A stretch of DNA of 64,000 bases from Salticus scenicus (GCA_963930645.1 OZ005648.1:105473167-105537166), one strand, 5' to 3'. Counted from the stretch's first letter, positions 50,626 to 60,994 are shown. Notes: generated by a model from the letters alone, not told the origin. Program-made: numbers and translations.

Positions 50626-50964
50626 AATAAGCGTTTTGTAATTAGTTTCGGTTTCTTCGTAGCTATCAGGTTGCTCTCTGTTTATACATTGTTTTTTTCA
50701 TTCATTGCTATGAAATTTTAAGTCTAACCTTTAATAATTGAGATTTATTTAACTTTTTACGTAGATTTTTTTCAAAAATCAAAGTAATTATTTGTAATAA
50801 TGACTTTGTTTTCTCCCCCCTCTTCTTCTGTGTGCATACATATAGTGTGTGTGTGTGTATGTAGTATGTATGTATAACTGAATCAATTGAAATACAAATT
50901 CGACAATGCATTCACCATAGTAATAGCTGAAGTTATTTTGTTGGTTACTTCATCTACAATAAAG

Positions 50965-51400
50965 TTAAAAAATGGTGGCCAATTGAAAATTTCAAGTTCG
51001 GATAAGAAACGCATTTTTTAATAGTTTTGCTCAAAATTCTGTATGTACATAGTTCATATCAAGGTCTCAACCACGATTATTAATCAGCTCTATCGGGTGT
51101 TCGTGTCTCAAAATAACGGCCTCTTAAAATTTTCAAACTCACATAAAAAAACGTATTCATGAACAGATTTGTCTGAATCTTGATACATGCATAACTTATA
51201 TGAAGATCTCAACTCAACCAATTTCTTTTTAGTCAACTTGATCCCTCAACTTGTTTCAAAATTGCAATTCCTTCAACATTTCAAACTCAGTTAAAAAATT
51301 TATTTATGAACTGATTTGTCTGAAAATCATTATATACATAACCTAAGTTTATTGGTAAGCTCGATGTGCCATTTTTTCCCTTCTAAATGGCAGCTACTTC
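50965..51400. repeat. ~147-bp tandem repeat, three diverged copies
   Basis: AATTTTCAAACTCA.ATAAAAAA and ATACATAAC.T.TAT..A.G.TCTCAAC-type words recur near 50,985, 51,130 and 51,275. Confidence 0.65.
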
Positions 51401-51599
51401 AAAAGGACAAAGAAATCAAATTAAATTATAAGCATTTATTCGCACTGTGTAATTTTGCAGGGCTGCTATCAAAGAAAAACATAAATGTAGTGGTATTAGT
51501 ACAGTACTTGTATTAGCAGAAAACGTTTTACTTTGTTTGCAGAACTCGTGCCTGCTTTGTTCGACTAACAAAGGGTCGTGGTTTTTATTATTTACTATC

Positions 51600-51990
51600 C
51601 GCCTTCAGCGACCAGCTGGTTCGCGATCCCTGAAAAATCTTACTTTATGAAACCCCGGCTCGTTGGCGCCTGTGGCGCCTTTTTACCGGTTCAGGTCCTG
51701 CAACAGCTTATTGACATATAGTGAAAAGAGCTTTATTGAAAAATTTAATCACAGTAAATTCCCGCTCGGTAGCGCCTGCAGCGCCCTTTTCCCGTTTCAA
51801 TATCTGAAACAGCCTGTTCGCTCACCGTGTTATGATATTTCAAAATTCTGACTTTAGAGCAAAGTCGAGCGGAGATTAAGGCGCCGCTTTACGTTTCATT
51901 ATTTCAAACAGGCTGTTCGCTCATCATGTAAAGGACTTTTGAAAATTCTGATCATGGCAAATGTGCAACCCGGTGGGGCCTACGGTCTCC
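51600..51990. repeat. ~120-bp GC-richer tandem repeat, three to four copies
   Basis: Each copy has a GCGCC..TTT.CC.GTTTCA core, a AACAG.CTGTTCGCTCA-like word and a tail ending in GAAAATTCTGA.TTT or similar. The GC-rich cores stand out from the AT-rich background. Confidence 0.7.
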
Positions 51991-52007
51991 CAATCTTCTC
52001 CATACAA

Positions 52008-52820
52008 GTAATTTACTCATAATCAGAATTGGAGATATTGAATTATTAAAATGTCAAAGCGCCCTCTAGCGACAGAGATTTGCAATGTGTACTCTTCGCA
52101 ATTACAATTTAGATGACTTTTAAAATGATATTTTACCTATGAAATTATGTTAATTAGAAGCTGAGATACAAAAGTTACATAAGAATTGTTACAAAAAAAA
52201 AATTGTGCCTGATATTTTTGGTGGTTTTCTCTGAAACTTGCGTAACTGCGGACTGCGGACTAAATTGTGTTAAAAACCTTTAATACAAAATGTGAATGGA
52301 GTATCGGAATTCGAAAGCCTGCATCATAATTAGAATTGGAGATATTGTAATAAAGGGGTTCTGGCTTGTCTGTAGTTTTCTCTGAAACTTCCGTACGGAA
52401 TTTAACGACTTATATCAGTTTAAAAGTCCGTAATATTTTAAATGATGTGTTATAAGTAATTTATCATAATTAGAATTCTACATATTGAATTATTAAAATA
52501 TCAAAGCGCCCTCTGGCGACAGAGATTTGTAACATATACTGTTCAATTCCAATTCAAATGACTTTTAAAATCATATATTACTTATGAAATTATGTTATTT
52601 AGAAGCTTAGATACAAAGGTAATATAAACATTTTTATAAAAAGATTTGTGTCTGAAATATTCATGGTTTTCGCCGAAACTTGCGTAATTCCAGGCTATAT
52701 AATGTTAAAAATCCTTATAACGAAATGTGAGCGAAAATTTAAATTCGAAACTCTGCAAAATATAAAAGAATAAGAGCGTTCTGGGTTTACCGTTGTTTTC
52801 TCCGAAACTCCCGTTCCTTT
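52008..52820. repeat. ~448-bp tandem duplication
   Basis: AGTAATTTACTCATAATCAGAATT at 52,007 and AGTAATTTATCATAATTAGAATT at 52,455 open two collinear copies. Both carry CAAAGCGCCCTCT.GCGACAGAGATTTG and CTCTGAAACTTCCG / CTCCGAAACTCCCG further on. The second copy is slightly short. Confidence 0.8.
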
Positions 52821-53210
52821 TCTATATTTTGGTCCCTTTGTCCCCCCACTTTTTCGTCCCTCTAAATAAATTTACACTTGAAAATATCCTTCAATCGATT
52901 TATCTTGCCTTAAAACTTAATAATACCAGTTTCAAAGGCTGTAACTCTTTTTTTTTTTTTTGCCCCTTCGCCCCCAAACCCCTCTTTAAGCCATGCCTAA
53001 TAATTCTACACTTTCAAAAATATTCACAGTCGAATTATCGGGTGTTAAAACCAAATATTACGAAATTACAACGGCGTATCTCAATTTAAAATACTACAAA
53101 ATTTCCTTTTTTATCGCAGACATTTGTCTGGCCTCCTAAAATTCATACTTTAGTTAATTTAAAAAAAAAAAAAACTAATTGTTATATCGATAAGCCGCTT
53201 ACACTGTTAG

Positions 53211-53247
<37 letters not shown>

Positions 53248-53404
53248 CCCCTTTCATTTGGTACCGAATTCGTAACAATCGGAATAATATTTCTAATTTA
53301 TTTTCCACTTTTTCTGCTTTTAAATCCGTTAAAATATCTATTTTAATGCAATCTTTGTGAATTCTCAGTCAATGAGATCATTTTTTGATTAGACATAGAT
53401 AGAC
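52821..53404. other. Unassigned stretch with homopolymers
   Basis: No gene seen. Long A-run at about 53,211-53,243. Confidence 0.4.
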
Positions 53405-53461
53405 CATAGATATAGTAATATATATAGATCTATCATCCCCATGTTAACGTGCAAAGATTTT

Positions 53462-53486
53462 GATGCCGAAAAAGTTTTTCGGCATC
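53462..53486. promoter_or_regulatory. 25-bp palindrome upstream of the THAP exon
   Basis: Arms GATGCCGAAAAA (53,462-53,473) and TTTTTCGGCATC (53,475-53,486) are perfectly complementary around a single G. It ends 13 bp before a TATA box. It may be a binding site for a dimeric factor; that role is inference. Confidence 0.6.
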
Positions 53487-53499
53487 AGCCATGAAAGAG

Positions 53500-53506
53500 T
53501 ATAAAA
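53500..53506 (+). promoter_or_regulatory. TATA box of the THAP exon
   Basis: TATAAAA at 53,500-53,506, 49 bp upstream of the ATG at 53,549. The spacing suits a short 5' untranslated region. Confidence 0.5.
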
Positions 53507-53548
53507 CTCGGAAACAATAATGGAATAGAATGTTGATATATATTAAAA

Positions 53549-53619
53549 ATGCCGAAATACTGCGCGACTTTTAATTGTAGAAATACATTTATGAAAGGAA
53601 GTGAAATAAGTTTTCATAA
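53549..53619 (+). pseudogene. THAP zinc-finger first exon (orphan)
   Basis: From the ATG the frame reads MPKYCATFNC...EISFHK. This is the start of a THAP C2CH zinc finger: MP at the N-terminus, Cys5 and Cys10 (C-X4-C), and the F-H-K/R before the usual F-P. A splice donor follows in the right place (ATAA|GTAAGT, GT at 53,620-53,621), and THAP genes commonly break here. If the donor is not used, a stop codon comes immediately after. I could not find the second exon with the C..H pair and the later AVPTIF motif, so the gene looks truncated. THAP domains bind DNA in transposases and in host factors derived from them. Confidence 0.6.
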
Positions 53620-54025
53620 GTAAGTTAAATTTAACTAATTTATGAAAAATATGATTTTTTATAATCAGTTGCTTTGTTATTATTATGGTTTAAAAACTGT
53701 TTTGATTTTTAATGGAATACGTTTTTCAAAATTATAATATTTTTAAAATTTTTATATTAGTAAGTAATATCGATTTTTCAAAATTCTTTTAAATGTAGTT
53801 AGCAGCGGCAGAGGTAAAGCCCGCTTGTTTTAATATATTATAACTAGTATTACCACAAGACTTTCTTCTATATATAATCCTATACAAATTTACGCAACAC
53901 AAATTATTTATTAAGTTATAATTTATTAAAGATATTTTCCATGATAAATGCAGACGAATTTTTTCTTAAAGTAGTATAATAATAAATGCTGAAAAAAATC
54001 ATTTTTGTGCAGACGTGAAAAGATA

Positions 54026-54197
54026 TACTGTCGAACATCGTTAACGTGAATCTCAAGGGGGATCAAAAATCTGTTCATGTTATCAGTAGTTCATGCTATC
54101 AGTAACTGATCGTCAAATAACTAAAGTAATCTTCATTTTGACGGGGATTGTGGTAACAGTTCATGTTAAAAGTAATTCACGTGAACAGTGTTAACGT
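54026..54197 (-). mobile_element. MITE family 1, copy 2
   Basis: Reverse-oriented copy of 45,074-45,255: TACTGTCGAACATCGTTAACG, then TCTCAAG.GGGAT...AAATCTGTTCATGTTA.CAGTAGTTCA and GTGAACAGTGTTAACG. Its last terminal bases are missing. Confidence 0.75.
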
Positions 54198-54485
54198 TTT
54201 TTTGTTTTCTGTGCACAAATCCCCTCAAATATCCTCCTTACTACAAATGTTCGTGTGTTTTAGAACTTTCTACCTCTGTAGCTCCTCAGGTCAGAAGACA
54301 TTTAACGGTTAAAATAATCATCGTTCCTTTCCAAATGAAACTGATGCCTATAAAATTATCAAATAATGATTAAAATGGGGGAGGGTGCATAACAAGAAAA
54401 CAGTGGGTGATGGGGCAAAATGGGGGCCAGATTCGGATTCAGGAGGTCATTTTACATAAGAATCTGCAAGAATGGTATCAGATAC

Positions 54486-54520
<35 letters not shown>

Positions 54521-54639
54521 CAGAGCAGTGCAATTATCTGCAATTTAATAGGATAAGTTTTACTTTTTCTGTATTGTGATATGAGATTATTTTTCCTTAG
54601 TAGTAACTCATTACATCTCTGTATATATATATTTAATTT

Positions 54640-55842
54640 TAAACTTTCGACAAAATCATTATATCCATTTAAAAATAAACCCACTACCTGCCCCATGCTG
54701 CAACTCTAGCCGATAAAGGGTTAACAGTGAACACAAATTTTCTTGAAGATAAAGATATTTCTAATAAATTTATCTCTTCAAAAAATCTAACTCTAAATTT
54801 TCATTAAAATCATTTTATCAATTTTCGAGTAAACCCAATTCCTGCCATATGGTGCAAAAGGGTTAACAGCAACCACGAATTTTCCTGAAGATGAAGATTT
54901 TTCCCATCGTTTTAGATTCCTAAAAAGCACTTAACCCCTAAACTCTAATAAAATTGGTTACATCCATTTCCGAGTAAGCCCAATTTCTGCTATATGTTGT
55001 GACTGGCCGTTAAAGGGTTAACGCAAATTTTCCTGGAGATGAAGATATGTCCAATCGTTTTAAATCTCTAAAGAAACACTTAACCCCAAAATTTAATCAA
55101 AATCATTACATTTATTTCCGAGTAAACCTAATTTCTATTATATGTTGCGATTGGCAGTTAAAGGGTTAAAGAAAAAATTTCCTGAAGATGAGAGTATGTG
55201 CTCTCTAAAAAAAAAAAAAAAAAAAAAAAAAACACTTAACCTCAAAATTTAATCAAAATCTTCACATTCACTTCCGAGTAAACCCATTTTATGCTATAAA
55301 TTGCGACTGGCTGTTAAAGGGTTGACGCGATTTTTCCTGAAGATGACGATATGTCCATTCGTTTTAGCTCTCTAAAGAACACTTAACCCCAAACTTTTAT
55401 AAAAATCGTTATAACCATTTCCGAGTAAACCTAATTTCTATTATATGTTGCGACTGGCCGTTAAAGGGTTAACACGAATTTTCCTGAAGATGAGGATATG
55501 TCCAATCCTTTTAGCTCTCTAAAGAACACTTAACCCCAAACTTTTATAAAAATCGTTATATCCACTTTCGAGTAAAACCAATTTCTATTATATGTTGCGA
55601 TTGTCAGTTAAAGGGTTAACGCAAATTTTCCTGAAGATGAGGATATGTCCAAACATTTTAGTTCTGTAAAAAAAAAAAAAAAACACTTAACTCCAAACTT
55701 TAATAAAAATCGTTATATCCATTTCTAAGTAAACTCAATTTCTACTACATGTTGCGATTGGCAGTTAAAGGGTTAACTCGAATATCTCAAAAGATGAGGA
55801 TAAGTCCAATAGTTTTTTCGACCAAAAAACTTCTAACCAGAC
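54640..55842. repeat. ~150-bp satellite, about eight copies
   Basis: The word AAAGGGTTAAC or a close variant recurs at about 54,716, 54,865, 55,014, 55,160, 55,315, 55,463, 55,611 and 55,768. Each copy has CCTGAAGATGA.GATAT.TCCAAT, a run of A before CACTTAACCCCAAA, TT.CGAGTAAACC.AATTTCTA and TATGTTGCGA.TGGC.GTTAAAGGG in order. Spacing is 146-157 bp, close to nucleosome length. Confidence 0.9.
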
Positions 55843-55892
55843 AGAAATAGTAGATGGAAACGATAAATTTCTTTAAATGTCGTTATTCCATG

Positions 55893-55980
55893 CAAGAAAA
55901 AGAAAAAAAAAAAAAAAAAAAAAAGAAGAAGAAGAAAAGAAGAAGAAAAAGAAAAGAAGAAGGAAAGAGAGAAAGAAAAA
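55893..55980. repeat. A/GAA-rich low-complexity tract
   Basis: Long A-run followed by GAAGAAGAAAAGAAG-type purine repeats. Confidence 0.9.
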
Positions 55981-56074
55981 TGAGTATCTGGAGTTTTTTT
56001 CATTCATCTTTAGTACATAAATTATTCATAAATTTTATTTGCTAAATTATCTGTGTGTATTCCCGTGTATTTCC

Positions 56075-56125
56075 ACTCGGGGAAAGACATCCACAAGAGA
56101 GTAAAATGGCCGTCTTTCCCCGAGT
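56075..56125. other. 14-bp perfect inverted repeat
   Basis: ACTCGGGGAAAGAC (56,075-56,088) and GTCTTTCCCCGAGT (56,112-56,125) with a 23-nt loop, 45 bp inside the right arm of the THAP block. It could be a terminal or subterminal palindrome of that element. Confidence 0.65.
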
Positions 56126-56327
56126 AAAAAAGACATCACTTTTTCGCTCTCGCTGATCAATCTATGTCTTATTACTATATCTATGAGATAGACATTTTAA
56201 TTAATATCTCCACAACTGATTAAATTTTTTTAATTATTTTTTCACTATCCCCTCGGGAAAGCTTCTTAGCACCCGTATGTCAAATTTTGTACTTCTACGT
56301 TCAGTAGGGGCTGAACGTATAGATGCA

Positions 56328-56370
56328 CAGACAGACAGACGGACAGACAGACAGACAAAGAGACAGACAT
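56328..56370. repeat. (GACA)n microsatellite
   Basis: GACAGACA repeats with a few changes. Confidence 0.85.
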
Positions 56371-56399
56371 ATATAATATTGAAATGCATCACAGACAAA

Positions 56400-57447
56400 T
56401 GATTTGTTTGAATCAATTCATATTGTTGTTCCTTGGAGTGTTGTGCCGCTAAACCAAAAATTACAAGTCTTGAAAATTTTACACAAGTTTATTATATTTG
56501 TTAAAAGGATTCACATCATTAAGCAGTACAGGTTCGTATTTAAAAATATTGTTCAGGAATCAAACTCCAGAAAATTCCGAGGAACAAGGGAGAAAGAGAG
56601 GGCAGCGAAAAATACTACGTCTTTACTATACCGTGAAAAAAGCAAAAACTCTGGGTCTGCTCTTTTCGATCGCACGGGGAGAATCATCCGGAAGGGAAGT
56701 CATATGACTGCATTATCATTATTTTCGCCAAAATGAAAGCCAACTTCAGTTCTTTGTTTTAGATATTAAACTAATGTTAATTTTTGAATTTGTAATGACG
56801 GTTTATAATTGTATTAACCTTTTAATCGCCAATTTTACGCCAAGCGACCGTTTGACTAGAGAAAATGACCGTTATGAACTGAAATCATTAATATTGGGTA
56901 ATTTAAAATAAATTATATCCGGTGTTGCAATAATATAAATTCTGACAATGAGTTTTCTTTTTTTATGACTATTTGAGAACACTTTTTTTTATAATTACGT
57001 TTAATGTCAGAATTTCCGTTAGATATTATTTCTTTTATTTTCTTTTTATCCCATAAAATAAAGTACTTTTCTATTCAAAAAGATAAACATTTATTTATGA
57101 TTTAGATATAAAACATATACAATTTAGATTTCTGAATGAAGTGTGTTATTGTTTTATGTTGATAAATAGTGTAGGTCGTATGTATAATTAAAATTGTGTA
57201 ATTTTTAACGACATTTAAAAATAATTCTTTTTCCAAATGCTTAAGAACAAATTACGTAAATATAATATCTCACTTAAAATTTAATTTTTTTTTTTTATTG
57301 TAATAATGCATTCATTTATCATTAGATTTTATTTTATTTAAAAATTCAATTAAAATTTAACCAAATATATGTGAACACCTTCACAACATATATCTTCTTT
57401 TATTATTATAGATTATTCTTCTTTTTCGACCTAACACAGTTATTGCC

Positions 57448-57480
<33 letters not shown>

Positions 57481-58535
57481 CATTTTAAACTATTTAAATG
57501 GCAACCTTACATGAAATTCAAGATACAAATTTTATTTTTTTGCAATTACTTACTTTTTAAGTTATGCATTTAGAACACATGTATACAGATTAAACATTTT
57601 AAAAATATTGACTTTCATATACACGAGGCCACAAAACGCGACATTGTACAAAAAACAGAGCTGAAAATTGAATAAAAAAAATACTTTGTCTATTGTATTA
57701 GTATGACCAATTAATTTTTATTCCTGAGCAGTTTCCATCGACATTGCAAAATGTAGTAAAACATCTACATGAATTACAGTCAACAGATTAAACAATTTCG
57801 CTTAATTTTGAGTAGCCTTTCATATTGTCGAAAAGTTATATACATAGTCCAATGTGTAATTTAGTCCTATATGAAAAAGACATGTATTAATTTCTAGAAT
57901 TTCAAATTATAGCCCCAATATATCCAAATGCTTTTGAGTAGCTCTCTAAACGAATGATCGATGATTTTCATACCATATTCTGCACAAAACGTGATTTTAT
58001 TTATATAAAGAAAAAAGAAAGTATGCTCATGTAATTTTGTTAATCGTAAAATATAGATGTTAAATTGCAACTACTAGAAATTTTACCCATATAAGCAAAA
58101 TGTATTTGAAATTTGAACTATCTTGGTTGTCCGACCTATACCATTTGTTCGACCACAACAAAAATTTTAGTATAGATAGCATCCCTATATAATACAGATT
58201 TAGAAAAAAAATTGACTTCCTGCTACTATTTTTTATTGAGGTATACTGCTAATAAACACACAGACCAACTGCAAAAAAAACTTATTTTTGGATCCATTGC
58301 TCCTTAAATCGCGTAACTATAACAAAAACTCACTTTCGAAAATCTGACCTCAAAATAATACATTCTCTACCATTTATATGTACGAAAAAGTTTAAAAATT
58401 GAGCATTAATGTCATTAGTATAAAGCTAAATTTATTTTGATTTATGTAGTAAATTCCCAATTTTGTTTTTTTTTATTTATTTCTGAGTATATTTGTGTGT
58501 GTCTTATATCACAATAAACTGAAATTAATATAAAA
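56400..58535. other. Unassigned stretch inside the hAT-like element
   Basis: The only sizeable open frames (56,404-56,736 and 56,498-56,707) overlap in different frames and resemble nothing I know. No transposase motif found. Long T-run near 57,451-57,480. Confidence 0.4.
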
Positions 58536-59201
58536 CTAGCTGGAACCCGTCGAATACGACGGTTACTTTATTGACCGTAATGTTTAAAAAATCGTCGCAT
58601 CGTCATTTAAATGTATTTTAATCCACTTTCCTCCACCAGGGAGCGCAGTATGTTGTATAAGAACATCACCAATCGCCTTAAATTTCCAAGACCTTTCAAA
58701 TAAGGTGTCACATGGTGGTGCCAACTGCAAAATCCTTTAGTTGCACTTTCCACCGCCAGGGGGCACAGTGTGTTCTGTACGAACATCACCAACGGTCAGG
58801 AAATACCAAGACCTTTAAATCAAGGTGTAACATGATAGGGTCTACTACAAAATCACATAGTTCCATTTTTTACCACCAGGGGACAAACTGTATTGTATAC
58901 AAACATCCCCAATCAACGTGAAATTTAAGACCTTTAAAATGAGGCGCTACATGTGTGGGTCTAGAACGGATTTCCCTCTCAAACTAATTTCGCCCCTTTA
59001 CCCTGCCCCCCCCGGGGGGGGAACCGTTTGACTTTTTTTATATTTCTCTTTTGATGGCTCATCTACAGACCAAGACCTTTTTTAAGACACCTCAACCAAA
59101 TTTTTACACCTAGCCGTTCTCTCAATTTAGTTCACACAGACAAAAACATGTTTCAAATTAATATATAAATGTTCTTATTTATGTATTCTAATAAAACTAG
59201 A
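58536..59201 (-). mobile_element. Small non-autonomous Helitron with internal minisatellite
   Basis: On the minus strand it ends with a perfect 6-bp hairpin (CCGTCG-TATT-CGACGG, 58,547-58,562), then GTTCCAG and CTAG (58,536-58,539) before a T. The 5' side carries TTTTTGTCTGTGTGAACT...GAACGGCTAGG, the counterpart of the start of the 3.8-kb Helitron. A TC after an A at 59,201 is my best guess for the 5' end. No protein is encoded. Confidence 0.65.
58630..58990. repeat. ~120-bp tandem repeat, three copies, in the small Helitron
   Basis: CCACCAGGGAGCGCAGT, CCGCCAGGGGGCACAGT and CACCAGGGGACAAACTGT at about 58,635, 58,754 and 58,874, each followed by GAACATC.CCAA, AAGACCTTT..A and a GTG..ACATG word. 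Confidence 0.85.
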
Positions 59202-59579
59202 TTTATTATTTGAAAATATTTAAACCATGAAATTTTTCATATAAACTTGAAAAATTCATATATGTAGAGCCATAATTCATATATGCATATTAAAAAAAAA
59301 AAAAAAAAAACTTAATATAATGTAAAAATCATAAGTACTCCTTTTTTTTCCTTTAAAAAAACAAAATTTTTATTATTTTTTAAAGCATTTTTATGAATAG
59401 AAACATTACTAAATCTAAATAACGCGTATTTTGAAAAACAACGGTTCACAAACTACACATAACGTGTGAAAAGCAAGCATTCAAAGAATGGCCACCCTGA
59501 ATTGCAGCCGAACCACCAAACGAATTATTCATTCGTTATAAACAAGAAATAAATCGCTGCAAAGCCGTTAAAATAACTC
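59202..59579. other. Unassigned stretch
   Basis: No gene recognised; A-runs near 59,290. Confidence 0.35.
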
Positions 59580-59981
59580 GAAATAAAATAATCGAGATAA
59601 TCATTCGCGCACGCGCATAAAGGTTATAAAATCATTCGAAAGAAAATAATCGATAAAATCATTCGCACACGCACATAATGTATATGATGGCAATCGAGAG
59701 AAAAAATAATCGGAATGAAATTAACGAGTGAAATGATCGAATGAAATTAACGAGTGAAATGATCGAATGAAATTAACGAGTGAAATGATCGAATGAAACG
59801 ATCGAATGAAATTAACGAATGAAATGATCGAATGAAATTAACGAGTGAAATGATCGAATGAAATTATTGAATGAAATGATCGAATGAAATTAACGAATGA
59901 TTTTAAGATGAACGAGTTAATCGAATGATTCCAAATAATCGAGTTAATCGATTATTTCACTCGAATGACGGCACATCTCTA
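59580..59981. repeat. hAT-like right end with dense subterminal repeats
   Basis: ATCGAATGAAATTAACGAG and close variants recur with a 26-bp period from about 59,712 to 59,905, flanked by AATCGATAAAATCATTCG-type words. The last bases CATCTCTA mirror the left end. Confidence 0.8.
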
Positions 59982-59989
59982 GTCTATTC
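59982..59989. other. 8-bp target-site duplication, right
   Basis: GTCTATTC directly after the right end, identical to 50,513-50,520. Confidence 0.85.
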
Positions 59990-60994
59990 TGGCCTGTTCG
60001 CTTCGTTAGGTCTTGGGAAAGTCGTGTCGTTATGTGAGGCGGTAGTTTTAAAACATGTAATCTGATTTGTTCAGTTTTAGCGTTATAAAGACTAGGATAA
60101 GCTTTAGAAAAGGTAAAAATGTAATATTTTTAACCTGTAATATTCTCTATGTTCTATTTATTAAAGTCTTATTTTAATATCAATTAAACAATCATTTTCA
60201 TATCTGCGTAAGTTCTTAAGCCTAACTTTTGGTACTTGAAAGCAGCGATGAATCGCAGAAAAAACTGCTCCTGTTACAGACTGTCGGGATTCCCCCGTTC
60301 ATTCTTCTGCTTTCAGAACAAATGCCTTTCCAGACAGACGGGCGCCTCTTTTTCGCGAAAGGTGCTTTTTAGAATCAGAAGCAGAACAGAAAAGACCTCG
60401 AACGGAGATGGGGCTACGTTAAGATCGTTGTGTTTACACAAGCCCCGGTCCTAAAACAGAACTATTAAATTTAACAGAACAATTAAGACTTTTAAAGAAT
60501 TAGAATTAATATTTAAGAACTAATGACAATCTAAGAACGTTAATATTAAGATTTAATTTAATATTTAATTGTAAATACTGTAGATATTTTTTGTTCTGTT
60601 TTCGTTTTCATTTTAAGTGTATGCTAACAAAGCATTAAAATTCTGTTTTCATCTAAGAAGTGCTACATTCATCAAGTTTTGTTTCTTTAATGGATGATAG
60701 TTGCCCCATCCACACCCGGACTTTTGGATTAGAAGATTTCAGGTGAGACCCATCCATATCTTATTATTTTGAAGAATAAATATTTTATTAGAAAATTTAA
60801 GTAGTAACTGTAAGAAAAGAGTTAAGATTTGAAATATGCTGTATCGGGTCAGTAACAAGAATAAGTTTTAGATCAGAAATCTGGTACAGCCATATAATTT
60901 TTGGCATCCCATACACGGGATATGGGCAGCTATATCCATTATTTACAATTGAAAAGATAGATAATATTATAAAATTTTAAATTTTGTATTTATT
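59990..60994 (+). other. Likely 5' LTR/leader region of the BEL/Pao element
   Basis: Lies directly upstream of gag. It has a TATA-like TTATAAAG at about 60,084, ATTAAA/AATAAA signals near 60,157 and 60,774, and two places that could be primer-binding sites (TTTTGGTACTTGAAAGC near 60,227; TTTTGGATTAGAAG near 60,724). With no second LTR in the window the borders cannot be fixed. The left part of this region probably continues at 50,376-50,520, on the other side of the hAT-like insertion. Confidence 0.4.

Larger units (their letters stand above)
53405..56185. mobile_element. Possible THAP-type DNA transposon remnant with 16-bp inverted arms
   Basis: CATAGATATAGTAATA at 53,405-53,420 is the exact reverse complement of 56,170-56,185, and similarity continues inward (AGAT..ATCA). 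Between the arms, starting 144 bp from the left one, is a THAP first exon. THAP domains are the DNA-binding domains of P-type and some other transposases. The rest of the block is a MITE, a ~150-bp satellite and simple repeats, with no catalytic domain. Target duplication and exact termini are not determined. Confidence 0.5.
50521..59981. mobile_element. Large hAT-like insertion, 9.46 kb, no transposase seen
   Basis: The ends are TAGAGATGGGAATAATCG at 50,521 and, reversed, TAGAGATGTGCCGTC at 59,981, flanked by a perfect 8-bp duplication. Eight-base duplications and a YARNG-type first pentamer are hallmarks of the hAT superfamily. Both ends are rich in AATCGA/TCGATT words, as expected of hAT subterminal transposase sites. 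I find no hAT transposase (no zinc-finger BED or dimerisation domain). The interior consists of tandem repeats, a small Helitron, a MITE and a THAP-exon block. It is either a large non-autonomous element or a small one enlarged by later insertions. Confidence 0.8.

Noticed and set aside
54640..55842. CRISPR-like array
   Set aside because: Copies are contiguous 150-bp repeats with no conserved-repeat/unique-spacer pattern, and the genome is eukaryotic.
55854..56045. Lysine/arginine-rich frame
   Set aside because: Product of an A/GAA tract.
56404..56736. 110-codon frame inside the hAT-like element as a transposase
   Set aside because: No hAT, THAP or other transposase motif, and another frame overlaps it. 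Left unassigned.
50521..59981. P-element origin for the 9.46-kb insertion (8-bp duplication plus THAP exon)
   Set aside because: The TAGAG ends fit hAT better than the CA-type ends of P elements, and the THAP exon is bracketed by its own separate inverted arms. Not fully excluded.
60236..60454. 72-codon frame before gag
   Set aside because: Lies in the retroelement leader, has no family match and ends before gag.
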